A stretch of 64,000 bases of DNA, from the NCBI GenBank assembly GCA_016787045.1, contig JAEUVA010000008.1, positions 239,743 to 303,742 of the forward strand, in the 5' to 3' direction. Positions 18,656 to 25,938 of this stretch are shown here, one piece after another; within the stretch, counting starts at the first letter, position 1, and each line of letters begins with the position of its first letter. Below the pieces are notes generated by a model. It was not told where the DNA came from, did no database searches, and was given only the letters and a program-made list of their open reading frames with translations. The DNA comes from Chitinophagales bacterium (GTDB taxonomy: Bacteria; Bacteroidota; Bacteroidia; Chitinophagales; LD1). A program made the position numbers and the translations under genes.

Positions 18656-19324
18656 TTAATCATCATCGCTTAATGCTAAGCTGGTAGATTCATTTTCTAA
18701 AGAATAATAAAAGGCATTGACACGGGCTACATCGCGCAGAAAATCAATTTTCACAATTTCTATTCGGTGTATGGGCAGCCCGGTTCTGCTTTTTAAATCG
18801 TCAATCATTTGTGCGCGCACTTCGGGTTTTATTAAATCAATCCGCTCGTAGTTGATGGTTTTGAAGTTTTCGTGCTGCAAGCCCATTTGGCGGTCTAACA
18901 GTAAGACCAATGCAATGACTATAAAGTTGGAAACCAACAATACCATAATGGAGGATGGATCTGAGATTTGCGCCAGCGAGTTGATTAGCCCAATGGTTAC
19001 GGATACAAAAAAGTAACCCATCTCACGAACAGGTACGGTAACGGTGCGGTAGCGCAGTATGGAGAACACGGCAAACAGACCGAGTGCGAATCCAATTTTT
19101 ATTTTTTCGGAGCTGAGCAAGTAGCAGATGAGAAAGATAACGGTGTTGAACAAGAAGAAGGTAAAGAGGAAGTCTTTGTTTTTGTGGCGCGGGTAATAGG
19201 TTAATCCTACCACTATAAATATAACAATGAGGTTCCATGCGTACCGGATAAAAAAATCCATGTACGGATACAATTCAAAGAAATTTTTAATCATTTCTTT
19301 CATATCAACTGCTGTGTTGTCCAT
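18656..19324 (-). CDS. DUF4956 membrane protein
   Basis: A 222-residue inner-membrane protein with four or five spans between residues 20 and 150 and a cytoplasmic C-terminal ferredoxin-like tail. The hallmark FAVFSILRYRTVTVPVREMGYFF of DUF4956 is present. Its start overlaps the end of the VTC-domain gene by 20 bp, which implies translational coupling. DUF4956 genes are often found beside VTC polyphosphate-polymerase-like genes (established genomic association), and a joint role in polyphosphate synthesis or transport is an inference. Confidence 0.88.
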   Translation of the reverse strand: MDNTAVDMKEMIKNFFELYPYMDFFIRYAWNLIVIFIVVGLTYYPRHKNKDFLFTFFLFNTVIFLICYLLSSEKIKIGFALGLFAVFSILRYRTVTVPVREMGYFFVSVTIGLINSLAQISDPSSIMVLLVSNFIVIALVLLLDRQMGLQHENFKTINYERIDLIKPEVRAQMIDDLKSRTGLPIHRIEIVKIDFLRDVARVNAFYYSLENESTSLALSDDD

Positions 19325-20090
19325 TGGCGATGATGCGGTTTATCTTAATAAAATTGGGTTTAAAGTTATTGCTCTTTATATCTTCCAGCAGAGCTACTGC
19401 AGTGGCGTATTTACTAAAGCCCACTTCTTCAAAGTGGCGTTTTTTAAACGAGTCAACTATAGGGCTGCCGATGGCGGTTTTATCGGTTTTTACTTCGGCT
19501 ATCACTAACTCGGGGTATGTTTTTTTATCGCGGAAATTGTCAAAGAGAATATTGATGTCTAAGGTGAGCCGTTCTTTAAAGTTTTTGTTGGCCAGGGTGA
19601 TGCGGGTGAAGCAGATGACCATTTTTTCTTTAAGGGAGTTGATGTCTAAGTAATCGTGTTTGATGAGTGTTAACTCTTGTTCGCTTAGCTCGTGTTTGAT
19701 GTCGGGTTCTTTCATGCGCTTTTTGTCGGTGCGGTTGCCTTTTACTTTGTACTTTACTTCAAAGTAACATAAACCCGAATCTAAATATTTGCGGTAGCGT
19801 ACTTTGAGCCGGTTGAGTTTGCCATTGTGGTGAAACTTATAGAGCTGGTAGTCGTCTGTATCAAAGTACAAACTTTCGTAATCAAACATGCGTTTGCCTT
19901 CTATCTGCAACACGTAGTACTGGTCTTTTATTTCGCTGAGTATTTCTTCTAACTGGTTAACGTGAAATACAAACTTGGTATCCACTCTATTCAGCATTTG
20001 CACTTTATCTAACTGCTGTAGCGTAAGTGGCTGCAGGGTATGCAGCGACTCTTCTATGCGTTGGCGATAATGCTGGTAGCTGAAGTACAT
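19305..20090 (-). CDS. VTC-domain protein (polyphosphate polymerase-like)
   Basis: A 261-residue cytoplasmic protein with the VTC tunnel domain, related to the catalytic Vtc4 domain of yeast, which makes polyphosphate from ATP. Visible conserved elements: NRVDTKFVF (catalytic lysine strand), YFDTDDYQLY, LKVRYRKY, FEVKYKVKGNRTDKKR, ELVIAEVKTD and GFSKY. The basic residues lining the tunnel and the acidic metal-binding E in EVKTD are kept, so activity is plausible. It starts directly after the lipoprotein stop (TAAATG) and overlaps the DUF4956 gene by 20 bp. Confidence 0.85.
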   Translation of the reverse strand: MYFSYQHYRQRIEESLHTLQPLTLQQLDKVQMLNRVDTKFVFHVNQLEEILSEIKDQYYVLQIEGKRMFDYESLYFDTDDYQLYKFHHNGKLNRLKVRYRKYLDSGLCYFEVKYKVKGNRTDKKRMKEPDIKHELSEQELTLIKHDYLDINSLKEKMVICFTRITLANKNFKERLTLDINILFDNFRDKKTYPELVIAEVKTDKTAIGSPIVDSFKKRHFEEVGFSKYATAVALLEDIKSNNFKPNFIKINRIIANGQHSS

Positions 20091-20504
20091 TTAGATGTTG
20101 ATAATGAAATCGGGTAAAATAATTTGTTGCTTGCGCTGCGAAACGGTTACGGTTTGCTTGATAATTTTTTGACCCAAGGGGCAGGTGTCGCAATCGCTGA
20201 TAACCCAAAGGGCATAGTCGCCTTTTTGGAGCCATTCAAATTTAAACTCGCCATTGATGCCGGAGCGCACATCGTCATCGGCACTTTCGCCACCACCGTA
20301 CGAAATAAAGATGCGCTCATCGGCCACGTAGCCGGAGTCAACGAGGATGCCAAAGTTGTTGTAATCGTAGGCATATACTTTGCCACTAATGGTAGCTAAG
20401 CCGCCTTTGCCGGGTTGTTTTTGGCAACTGCTTGCACTAACAAGCAGCAGCGTTATGAGAAGAAAACTGAATAGGGAAGTGAGCTGGAGGTTCTTGAAAA
20501 TCAT
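20091..20504 (-). CDS. Lipoprotein with carboxypeptidase-like/Ig-like domain
   Basis: A 137-residue lipoprotein when started at ATG 20504; an upstream ATG at 20534 would add ten residues ahead of the signal peptide. The signal peptide ends in the lipobox SASSC. The remainder (ATISGKVYAYDYNNFG ... INGEFKFEWLQKGDYALWVISDC) resembles a transthyretin/carboxypeptidase regulatory-like beta domain. CDTC is a possible metal or disulfide motif. Its stop abuts the VTC gene start, and it likely forms one operon with VTC, DUF4956 and perhaps the SBBP protein. Function is unknown. Confidence 0.75.
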   Translation of the reverse strand: MIFKNLQLTSLFSFLLITLLLVSASSCQKQPGKGGLATISGKVYAYDYNNFGILVDSGYVADERIFISYGGGESADDDVRSGINGEFKFEWLQKGDYALWVISDCDTCPLGQKIIKQTVTVSQRKQQIILPDFIINI

Positions 20505-20597
20505 GTGGCGTAAATACATAGAATTAACAAACATTTAAAAGTTTAATAACCAACAAAAAAAAGCGGTGTGTGGTGCTGTGTTTCTTGTAATCGGAAG

Positions 20598-21917
20598 TTA
20601 AAATACTCCGGGAATTATTTTGTAGGGTACGAGTTTGCAGTAATCTTCCCAATACTTGCCGTATTTATTGCGGCATTTGTGGTCATCGCGGATGGAGCGG
20701 TGCGTGAGCAGTATGGTTAAGAAGATAACGTAGAAGAACGGAGCAAAGTAACCAAAGCCGGTGGCGCAACTCCAAAAAAATGCGGAGAGGATTTCGGGTA
20801 TGTAATGGAAATGACGGCTGATGCCCCAAAAGCCGGAAGCGAGTAAGAGGTTTTGCTTTTGCTGACCGTTTTCGGTGGTGTAAGTGGCTTGGATGAGTTG
20901 GGGCTTTTTGCCCCAGATGGTGGTGTTGCCGCCTGTGGCGCGTACGGTTTGGCGTTGGTAATCGGCCCAGTAGTTGAGCCAAATGCTGATAAGCCCTGCG
21001 GTGAAAATGAGTAGGGCAACCAGCCAATGCAACTCTACCGGATGGTGTACCATAAACATAACCGGTGAGGTGTAAACGGCAGGTACCCAAACCAAGCAGC
21101 CCCAGCAGAGGTAGAAACCGGCACGGTCCACTTGTATATCCATGCTTTTCATGTACCCTTCTTCCCAAATAAAAAATTTGAGGAGGTAGATAAAGAGCAG
21201 CGCTGCCGATAGGATGATGCTCCATTGGGCGGTGCCGTAAATTTCGTATTGGGCAAAAGCAAAGGATACTACGCTGAGGGACCAGCCGGTCATACCAAAG
21301 CGGCAGTTGGTAAACTGCTTGATGTCCCACCCAAGTATGCGGGGGTATAGTTCGGTACCCCAGTAGTAATCAAATATAAAGTTGCCGGTGTGTGAGTTAT
21401 CGGTAGTAGATGGGTAGTAGCGGCCTTTGAGGTACAGAAACACACAAAACACTAAGGCGGTGAGGTTGAGGGCACCGAGTATATCGCCAAAGTGGTGGAA
21501 GATGATGCCGGGTTTGAACAGCCCTAAGCCGAGGGATAAACCAAAGTACACCACAAAGGTGAGCAGGTAGCTGAGCAGGCCGTTGTCTTTATACACGGGT
21601 ATGTTGCCCATGGGGGTAACGGTGCTTTGGTATTGGCGCCCGGGCAGCAGTTTCATGAGGGCGAGTTGCCACACGGCAAATGTGCCGATAAGTAACCATG
21701 CGGTGGGGGTGCCAAAAATGCGGCTGAGCCATACTTGCGATAGTAAGGTAAGGAGGCCTTGCTGTACTATTTCTGCCCAGAGGGCGGCAAAGGAGCCCTT
21801 GAGTTCTACATTGACATGCCAAAAGAGCATGGCAAAGGGTGGGGTTACAAGGACTAAGAAGAGGGGAACTACGGTGCGGTTGAAAAATGTTTTGGGCGTG
21901 GTGCTCCAGTCTGCCAT
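20598..21917 (-). CDS. ERG4/ERG24-family sterol reductase, DHCR7 (7-dehydrocholesterol reductase)-like
   Basis: A 439-residue polytopic membrane protein with about nine spans. It matches the eukaryotic Delta(7)/Delta(14)-sterol reductase family along its whole length: FDYYWGTELYPRI (family motif YDFFMGxELNPRI), FFIWEEGYMKSMDI, DRAGFYLCWGCLVWVPAVYT, LLASGFWGISRHFHY (C-terminal reductase signature) and the final LTHRSIRDDHKCRNKYGKYW...VPYKIIPGVF, which is very close to the C-terminus of vertebrate DHCR7. These enzymes reduce a sterol-ring double bond with NADPH. No other sterol-pathway gene is seen here, so the substrate may be scavenged or be a different polycyclic lipid. It is a single-gene unit with raised GC relative to the window. 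Confidence 0.9.
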   Translation of the reverse strand: MADWSTTPKTFFNRTVVPLFLVLVTPPFAMLFWHVNVELKGSFAALWAEIVQQGLLTLLSQVWLSRIFGTPTAWLLIGTFAVWQLALMKLLPGRQYQSTVTPMGNIPVYKDNGLLSYLLTFVVYFGLSLGLGLFKPGIIFHHFGDILGALNLTALVFCVFLYLKGRYYPSTTDNSHTGNFIFDYYWGTELYPRILGWDIKQFTNCRFGMTGWSLSVVSFAFAQYEIYGTAQWSIILSAALLFIYLLKFFIWEEGYMKSMDIQVDRAGFYLCWGCLVWVPAVYTSPVMFMVHHPVELHWLVALLIFTAGLISIWLNYWADYQRQTVRATGGNTTIWGKKPQLIQATYTTENGQQKQNLLLASGFWGISRHFHYIPEILSAFFWSCATGFGYFAPFFYVIFLTILLTHRSIRDDHKCRNKYGKYWEDYCKLVPYKIIPGVF

Positions 21918-21977
21918 GTGGTGTTGGGGTTTACTGCCAATACTAAAATAAAAATGGGAGGTGGTGAATATGCCCGC

Positions 21978-22009
21978 AAAAAAACACCCGCAGTGGTGTG
22001 CTGCGGGTG
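21978..22009 (-). terminator. Rho-independent terminator after the SNase-like gene
   Basis: On the minus strand the 9-bp stem CACCCGCAG / CTGCGGGTG with a 7-base loop is followed by seven U residues. It lies 34 bp after the nuclease stop at 22043. Confidence 0.85.
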
Positions 22010-22042
22010 GGGCGGGGTGGTTAGCAACGGGGGGGTTAGAGG

Positions 22043-22915
22043 TTATTTGGGCATAAAGATGAGGTTTTCGGGTTTTTCGGTTAAGCGAAGTTTTTTGTTT
22101 TTAACTTCTACTATATCGCCAAAGTTGACTTCGTGAAACTTGCCCAATACAAACAGGCGTTCGTTTTGTTTTTCTAAAAAATCAGCGAAGGTGGAGATGG
22201 GTTTTTTGTTTTTGTTGATATGCTCCATCAAGCGCCTGAAGAGTTTGGGGAACATGGCTACATCTTGGCCGTTGGCTGCGGTGTTGATGGTTACTCCTTT
22301 GTTGGTTACATCGGCACTCCACACTCCTCTGCGGGCTTGGCGGGCTTCTTTGAGGGCTGCGGTGAGGGCGTTTCGTAAATCGTAGTACAGGTTTTTGTAG
22401 TACATGGGGTAGGCGTGCCCGGCTTTCATCATTTCGTAGTTTAAGCTCTTTTTGAGCAGGGTTACGTCTAAAAACACATCGGCTCCATCTTTGAGTGGTG
22501 TAGTGCCTTTAAATACAAATGCTACCGGGCGGCCGTATTGGTTGTTATCCACCTTTTTAGTAAGGATGTAGCCGGGTAGGTTATCTTGGTTTACTCCGGT
22601 TATTTCTTTTCCGGCTTTGCCCCATTGTACGCCTGTGAAGCCGAGGTGGTTGAGCAGGTGGTGCCGTGCGGCATCGGCTAAGTTCCAGTGCTGGTGGGTT
22701 TGTGTACCGGCCAGGTAGTGGGTTTCTAAAGCATCTATACCCTCTATGCGAAGCTGGGCTAAGCCGTTTTTGTTGAGCTTTACGATGCCTTGTTTTCCTT
22801 GGTCGGTGGTTAGTTTTTTAAACAGGTTGGGGTTGGTGGCTTTGAATTTTACAGAGTCGCCATCGGGCTGAAAACCTACAGCTGCGAAGTGGCCTTTGAT
22901 GAGTGTGAATCCCAT
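22043..22915 (-). CDS. Thermonuclease (SNase)-fold protein
   Basis: A 290-residue protein with a staphylococcal-nuclease domain in residues 15-200. The catalytic pattern is visible: DGDSVKF (D18, D20), LRIEGIDALETHY (R56, D61, E64) and QYGRPVAFV (R129), then ARQARRGVW, typical of the last SNase helix. Unlike secreted thermonucleases it has no signal peptide and carries an N-terminal extension and about 90 extra C-terminal residues ending EKPENLIFMP, so it may act inside the cell or be exported by another route. It is the last of three same-strand genes with a beta-barrel-like protein and an unrecognised gene, and is followed by a strong terminator. Confidence 0.8.
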   Translation of the reverse strand: MGFTLIKGHFAAVGFQPDGDSVKFKATNPNLFKKLTTDQGKQGIVKLNKNGLAQLRIEGIDALETHYLAGTQTHQHWNLADAARHHLLNHLGFTGVQWGKAGKEITGVNQDNLPGYILTKKVDNNQYGRPVAFVFKGTTPLKDGADVFLDVTLLKKSLNYEMMKAGHAYPMYYKNLYYDLRNALTAALKEARQARRGVWSADVTNKGVTINTAANGQDVAMFPKLFRRLMEHINKNKKPISTFADFLEKQNERLFVLGKFHEVNFGDIVEVKNKKLRLTEKPENLIFMPK

Positions 22916-22972
22916 AGTGTGTTTGTTTTTGTTTATGGTGAATGAATGAGTGACGGTTGTTGGATAAAAATC

Positions 22973-24346
22973 TTAGAAGAAATAGGCGAAGGGTACGGTG
23001 AGCCGAACTTGTATGTTCACTTTGTCTTTGAGGGCTTTGTTGGTACCATCGGTGGCTTTAAACTCGTTGGTTAAGTCTTGAAAAGTAACTACCGGTTCAA
23101 AGTTAACTAAGCTTTTGGGGTCGTCTTTTTTGGGGAAGGTAAACAAGGTACCAAAACCGGCATCTATAATGTTTTTCCAGCGGTTGGTGGCTTGCTTGTT
23201 GAGGTCGTTGGTGCCTTGGTAATCAAAGAAGCCGTGCAATGAGAAGTTGCGGCTGATGTTTTTGTAAATATCTCCTGCTAAGCGAAAGCCCTCAAACTCG
23301 CGGTAGGATTGGTAGGGGTATGCTTTTTTATCTTCTATTACTTGTTGTGAGCCGCTTTGCGGGTCGGTTTTGGAGGTGTCTTTGGCTGCGTAGGTAACGC
23401 GGTAGGTTTTGAGTTTAGAGTAATCGCGGCTGTTGCTGCGGATGTAGCCGAAGGAGAGTTTCATGTAGCTGTTACCTAATCTATATTTCCCCAAGGTAGA
23501 TCGAAAAAAGAAGTTGAGCGATACCCCTGCTTCTACGGGCACATAGAACTCATCTAAAAGTAGTGAGTCAGGTTTTGCCAAAAACTCTTCGCGGTAGAGT
23601 TTAAATTTTTGACCACCTACGCTGGTATAGCCGGTTAACCATATTAAGCGTACGGTGGAGAATTTTAGGTTGTTTGTCAGGTATTTTTTTAATGAATCCG
23701 TACAGACTTTTGTGATTGTATCATCTCTCCGTTGGTAATAAATTTCATCTCGCATAATACTTTCACTTAAACTGTCAAGGTGTGGGGAAACTGTATCTAC
23801 TGTTTTTTCTAATTTGTCAATTTTGGCAAGGTGTGATGTAGCCGCTTCTGCATAAACCAAATTTTTTCTATCAAACACCTTTCTATATTGTGCGGAATTA
23901 TACCAAAACCCTCTGCCTATAAACAGATGCCCTTCCATCCTTAAATTAAAATCGGCACTTACTCCTCCGCCAGACCATACGCTTACAATGTTGTCTTCTA
24001 CCCCACCGCTAAAGTTGGCAGAGTAACCCAAACGAGGCATCGGATCATTTTTAACCGTACAAATGGCAGCTACATTGACGTTGGCTTTTAGCTGGTCTAT
24101 TTTTAGGGTAGCGTAGTTGGTTAGGTTAGCTAAGGTAGGGTCTCCGGTGGTTACGTTAGAAATGTAACTTGATACTAACTTTTTGACTACACTGCTTGGC
24201 ATAGCAGTTACTCTTGGAGCATTGTTATACTCTTTTAAAGTAGTGTTTACTGTAAATGTTTCATCTTGAGCATTTGCAGGCCTTAAACAGCCCATTGCTA
24301 ATACTAAACACACCACACTCAGCATCGTTCCCTTTTTCATAATCAT
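22973..24346 (-). CDS. Exported protein, probable outer-membrane beta-barrel
   Basis: A 457-residue protein beginning with a signal peptide (MIMKKGTMLS, cleavage around PANAQDE). Residues 150-220 contain a helical, coiled-coil-prone segment (HLAKIDKLEKTVD...SLSESIMRD), followed by alternating-strand sequence to the end. The last strand VNIQVRLTVPFAYFF ends in an aromatic residue, the classic C-terminal signature of outer-membrane barrels. I do not recognise the family. It sits 91 bp downstream of a 319-residue gene and 57 bp upstream of the SNase-like gene, so the three may be one unit. Confidence 0.7.
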   Translation of the reverse strand: MIMKKGTMLSVVCLVLAMGCLRPANAQDETFTVNTTLKEYNNAPRVTAMPSSVVKKLVSSYISNVTTGDPTLANLTNYATLKIDQLKANVNVAAICTVKNDPMPRLGYSANFSGGVEDNIVSVWSGGGVSADFNLRMEGHLFIGRGFWYNSAQYRKVFDRKNLVYAEAATSHLAKIDKLEKTVDTVSPHLDSLSESIMRDEIYYQRRDDTITKVCTDSLKKYLTNNLKFSTVRLIWLTGYTSVGGQKFKLYREEFLAKPDSLLLDEFYVPVEAGVSLNFFFRSTLGKYRLGNSYMKLSFGYIRSNSRDYSKLKTYRVTYAAKDTSKTDPQSGSQQVIEDKKAYPYQSYREFEGFRLAGDIYKNISRNFSLHGFFDYQGTNDLNKQATNRWKNIIDAGFGTLFTFPKKDDPKSLVNFEPVVTFQDLTNEFKATDGTNKALKDKVNIQVRLTVPFAYFF

Positions 24347-24378
24347 TGTTTTTTGTTTTTTAAATAAATGGTTGTTTC

Positions 24379-24434
24379 TAATTCCTAATACCTGATACCT
24401 AACTACTAATTCCTAACTACTAATTCCAATTTCC
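24379..24434. repeat. Short degenerate repeats (CTAATTCCTAA)
   Basis: Four imperfect copies of CTAATTCC/ACTAATTCCTAAC lie in the 91-bp gap between two same-strand genes. They look like a decayed short tandem repeat of the same kind as the heptamer array at 15079. Confidence 0.55.
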
Positions 24435-24437
24435 TAT

Positions 24438-25397
24438 TTACCCTACCACCACGCGCCACTTGCCGTTATCGGTGGGGTGGGGGTTTTGTACGTTTATGTA
24501 GTACTGGGCAAAGAGCGGCAGGTTGCCATCTAAGCGGGCATGCTCACCGGCCCGTACCTGCAGCAGGTGCGAGGGGTTTATGGTAGCCGGCTGGTCGTTG
24601 ATGCTAAAGTTCAGGTCGGTATCGCCCTGGTTATACAGCGTAAGGGTGCTGCTGCTGGTTACTATGCCTTGGGTAACGGCAGTTTGCACCGTCAAAAACG
24701 GTATAAGGCCGCTAAAGCTGCGGGCTTCTTCGGTAAGGGGCAGGTAGCCGGGGTTGTAGTAGTTGTTGTAGTTATCGGGGTTGCCAATGTTTTGGATGGC
24801 AATGGTGAGCAGGTTGGTGGTGAGTTGTACGGTAAGGGCTTTGCGGTCTTCGCGCCTGCCGGTTTGCAGCGTTTCTATTTCGCCCAGGGCGGTTTGTTGG
24901 GCATTGCGGGCGGTGTTAAAAGCCGTAATGCGGTTGCCCAGTTCGGTTACCTCGGTGCTGTAGGTGGGCAGCAGGTGGGCATCGGCTGCGGCCTTAAAGC
25001 GGGCCAGCAGCACGGGCAGTTGGGGCAGGTTGGCATCGTGGTACTCGCTCATGCCCAGGGGGTAAAACTCTTGGTAAGTGGGGCTGGTTTCGGTAAATAC
25101 AAACTTGATAAGCCCCTGCAACTGGCTCAGGTAGCCAATTACTGCCGTGCGGTTGTTTTCCATGGTAATGGTCAGCCCCTCGCTAATGGCTCTTTTGATG
25201 GTTTCGCTGCTCATGATACCAAAAAATGCGTTGTAAGCCGAAGTGGTATCGGTAATAAGCGTGCTGTACATACCCCCCGGGTTATTGGCCGGTATGCTCA
25301 GCCGCAGCAGGTGGTCTTCGGTAAAGGCGCGGAGGTTGTCGTTAGAAAGGTTTTTGTCGTCAAACAAATCGTCTGTAAGTTTTTCTGGGTTTAGCAT
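24438..25397 (-). CDS. Conserved-looking hypothetical protein (319 aa), GC-rich
   Basis: Not recognised. The protein has no signal peptide. Residues 30-190 are largely helical with heptad-like stretches (TEVTELGNRITAFNTARNAQQTALGEI is a probable coiled coil). From about 230 it turns into a beta-rich domain (TSSSTLTLYNQGDTDLNF ... HLLQVRAGEHARL) ending KWRVVVG. Its GC content is clearly above the neighbourhood: two hand-counted 60-base stretches gave 60 and 68 percent against 38 percent in the recR-downstream glycosyltransferase gene. That suggests a different origin or codon selection. It is the first gene of the trio with the barrel-like protein and SNase-like nuclease, and lies just downstream of a 42-bp tandem repeat. 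Confidence 0.7.
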   Translation of the reverse strand: MLNPEKLTDDLFDDKNLSNDNLRAFTEDHLLRLSIPANNPGGMYSTLITDTTSAYNAFFGIMSSETIKRAISEGLTITMENNRTAVIGYLSQLQGLIKFVFTETSPTYQEFYPLGMSEYHDANLPQLPVLLARFKAAADAHLLPTYSTEVTELGNRITAFNTARNAQQTALGEIETLQTGRREDRKALTVQLTTNLLTIAIQNIGNPDNYNNYYNPGYLPLTEEARSFSGLIPFLTVQTAVTQGIVTSSSTLTLYNQGDTDLNFSINDQPATINPSHLLQVRAGEHARLDGNLPLFAQYYINVQNPHPTDNGKWRVVVG

Positions 25398-25475
25398 GGC
25401 TTTGTTTTTTTTTTGATGAGGAAAAAAAAGAATCCAACACCCCTTTAAGTACTTAGAAACCGCCCCTCAACCCTT

Positions 25476-25674
25476 CCGCTCCACTTCCGTTTTGTGGGAA
25501 TGCTCCCGAAACAGGTTCCGCCCCACTTCCGTTTTATGGGAATGCTCCCGAAACAGGTTCCGCCCCACTTCCGTTTTGTGGGAATGCTCCCGAAACAGGT
25601 TCCGCTCCACTTCCGTTTTGTGGGAATGCTCCCGAAACAGGTTCCGCTCCACTTCCGTTTTATGGGAATGCTCC
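25476..25674. repeat. 42-bp tandem repeat array
   Basis: Four complete units (25476, 25518, 25560, 25602) and a partial fifth (25644 to about 25674) of a 42-bp sequence beginning CCGCTCCACTTCCGTTTTGT. Units differ at only two positions (CTCC/CCCC and TTGT/TTAT). Because 42 is a multiple of three, several frames stay open; on the minus strand the peptide would repeat as NLFREHSHKTEVER. No start region or conserved flanks support a gene. This, with about 230 bp of AT-rich sequence after it, makes up the gene-free stretch 25398-25938. Confidence 0.95.
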
Positions 25675-25938
25675 GGTGGCGTTGAGTGCTCGGTTTCTTA
25701 TCTTAAAAACAAGGTGTTTGTGAAAGAACGCTATGGCTGCTGCAAGCCGGCTGCATTAGCCATAGCAAATGTACGGTGGGAGATAATACGCGTCAATCAC
25801 CAAAATCGGTGAGCGGTAAAGTGGACGGTTTATGGCTTTAAAAAAAACTCCATAAATTATAGGAAGAATAACATATAGTAAATACATTGCGATTGATATA
25901 AGTGTAATGTATCTGTGATTAACCCGAAAAAAATATCT

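Noticed and set aside
20683..21330. A 215-residue frame inside the sterol reductase gene
   Set aside because: Same strand but another frame, His/Arg/Leu-rich composition, fully inside a gene with strong family match.
24540..25394. A 284-residue open frame on the plus strand opposite the 319-residue hypothetical gene
   Set aside because: It is antisense in a GC-rich gene, where stops are scarce, and reads as repetitive Gly/Val/Ala sequence. The minus-strand frame has a more protein-like composition and fits the run of minus-strand genes.
25467..25812. Open frames through the 42-bp repeats as repeat-peptide genes
   Set aside because: The frames exist on both strands only because the unit is a multiple of three. 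No start context, conserved flanks or domain supports translation.
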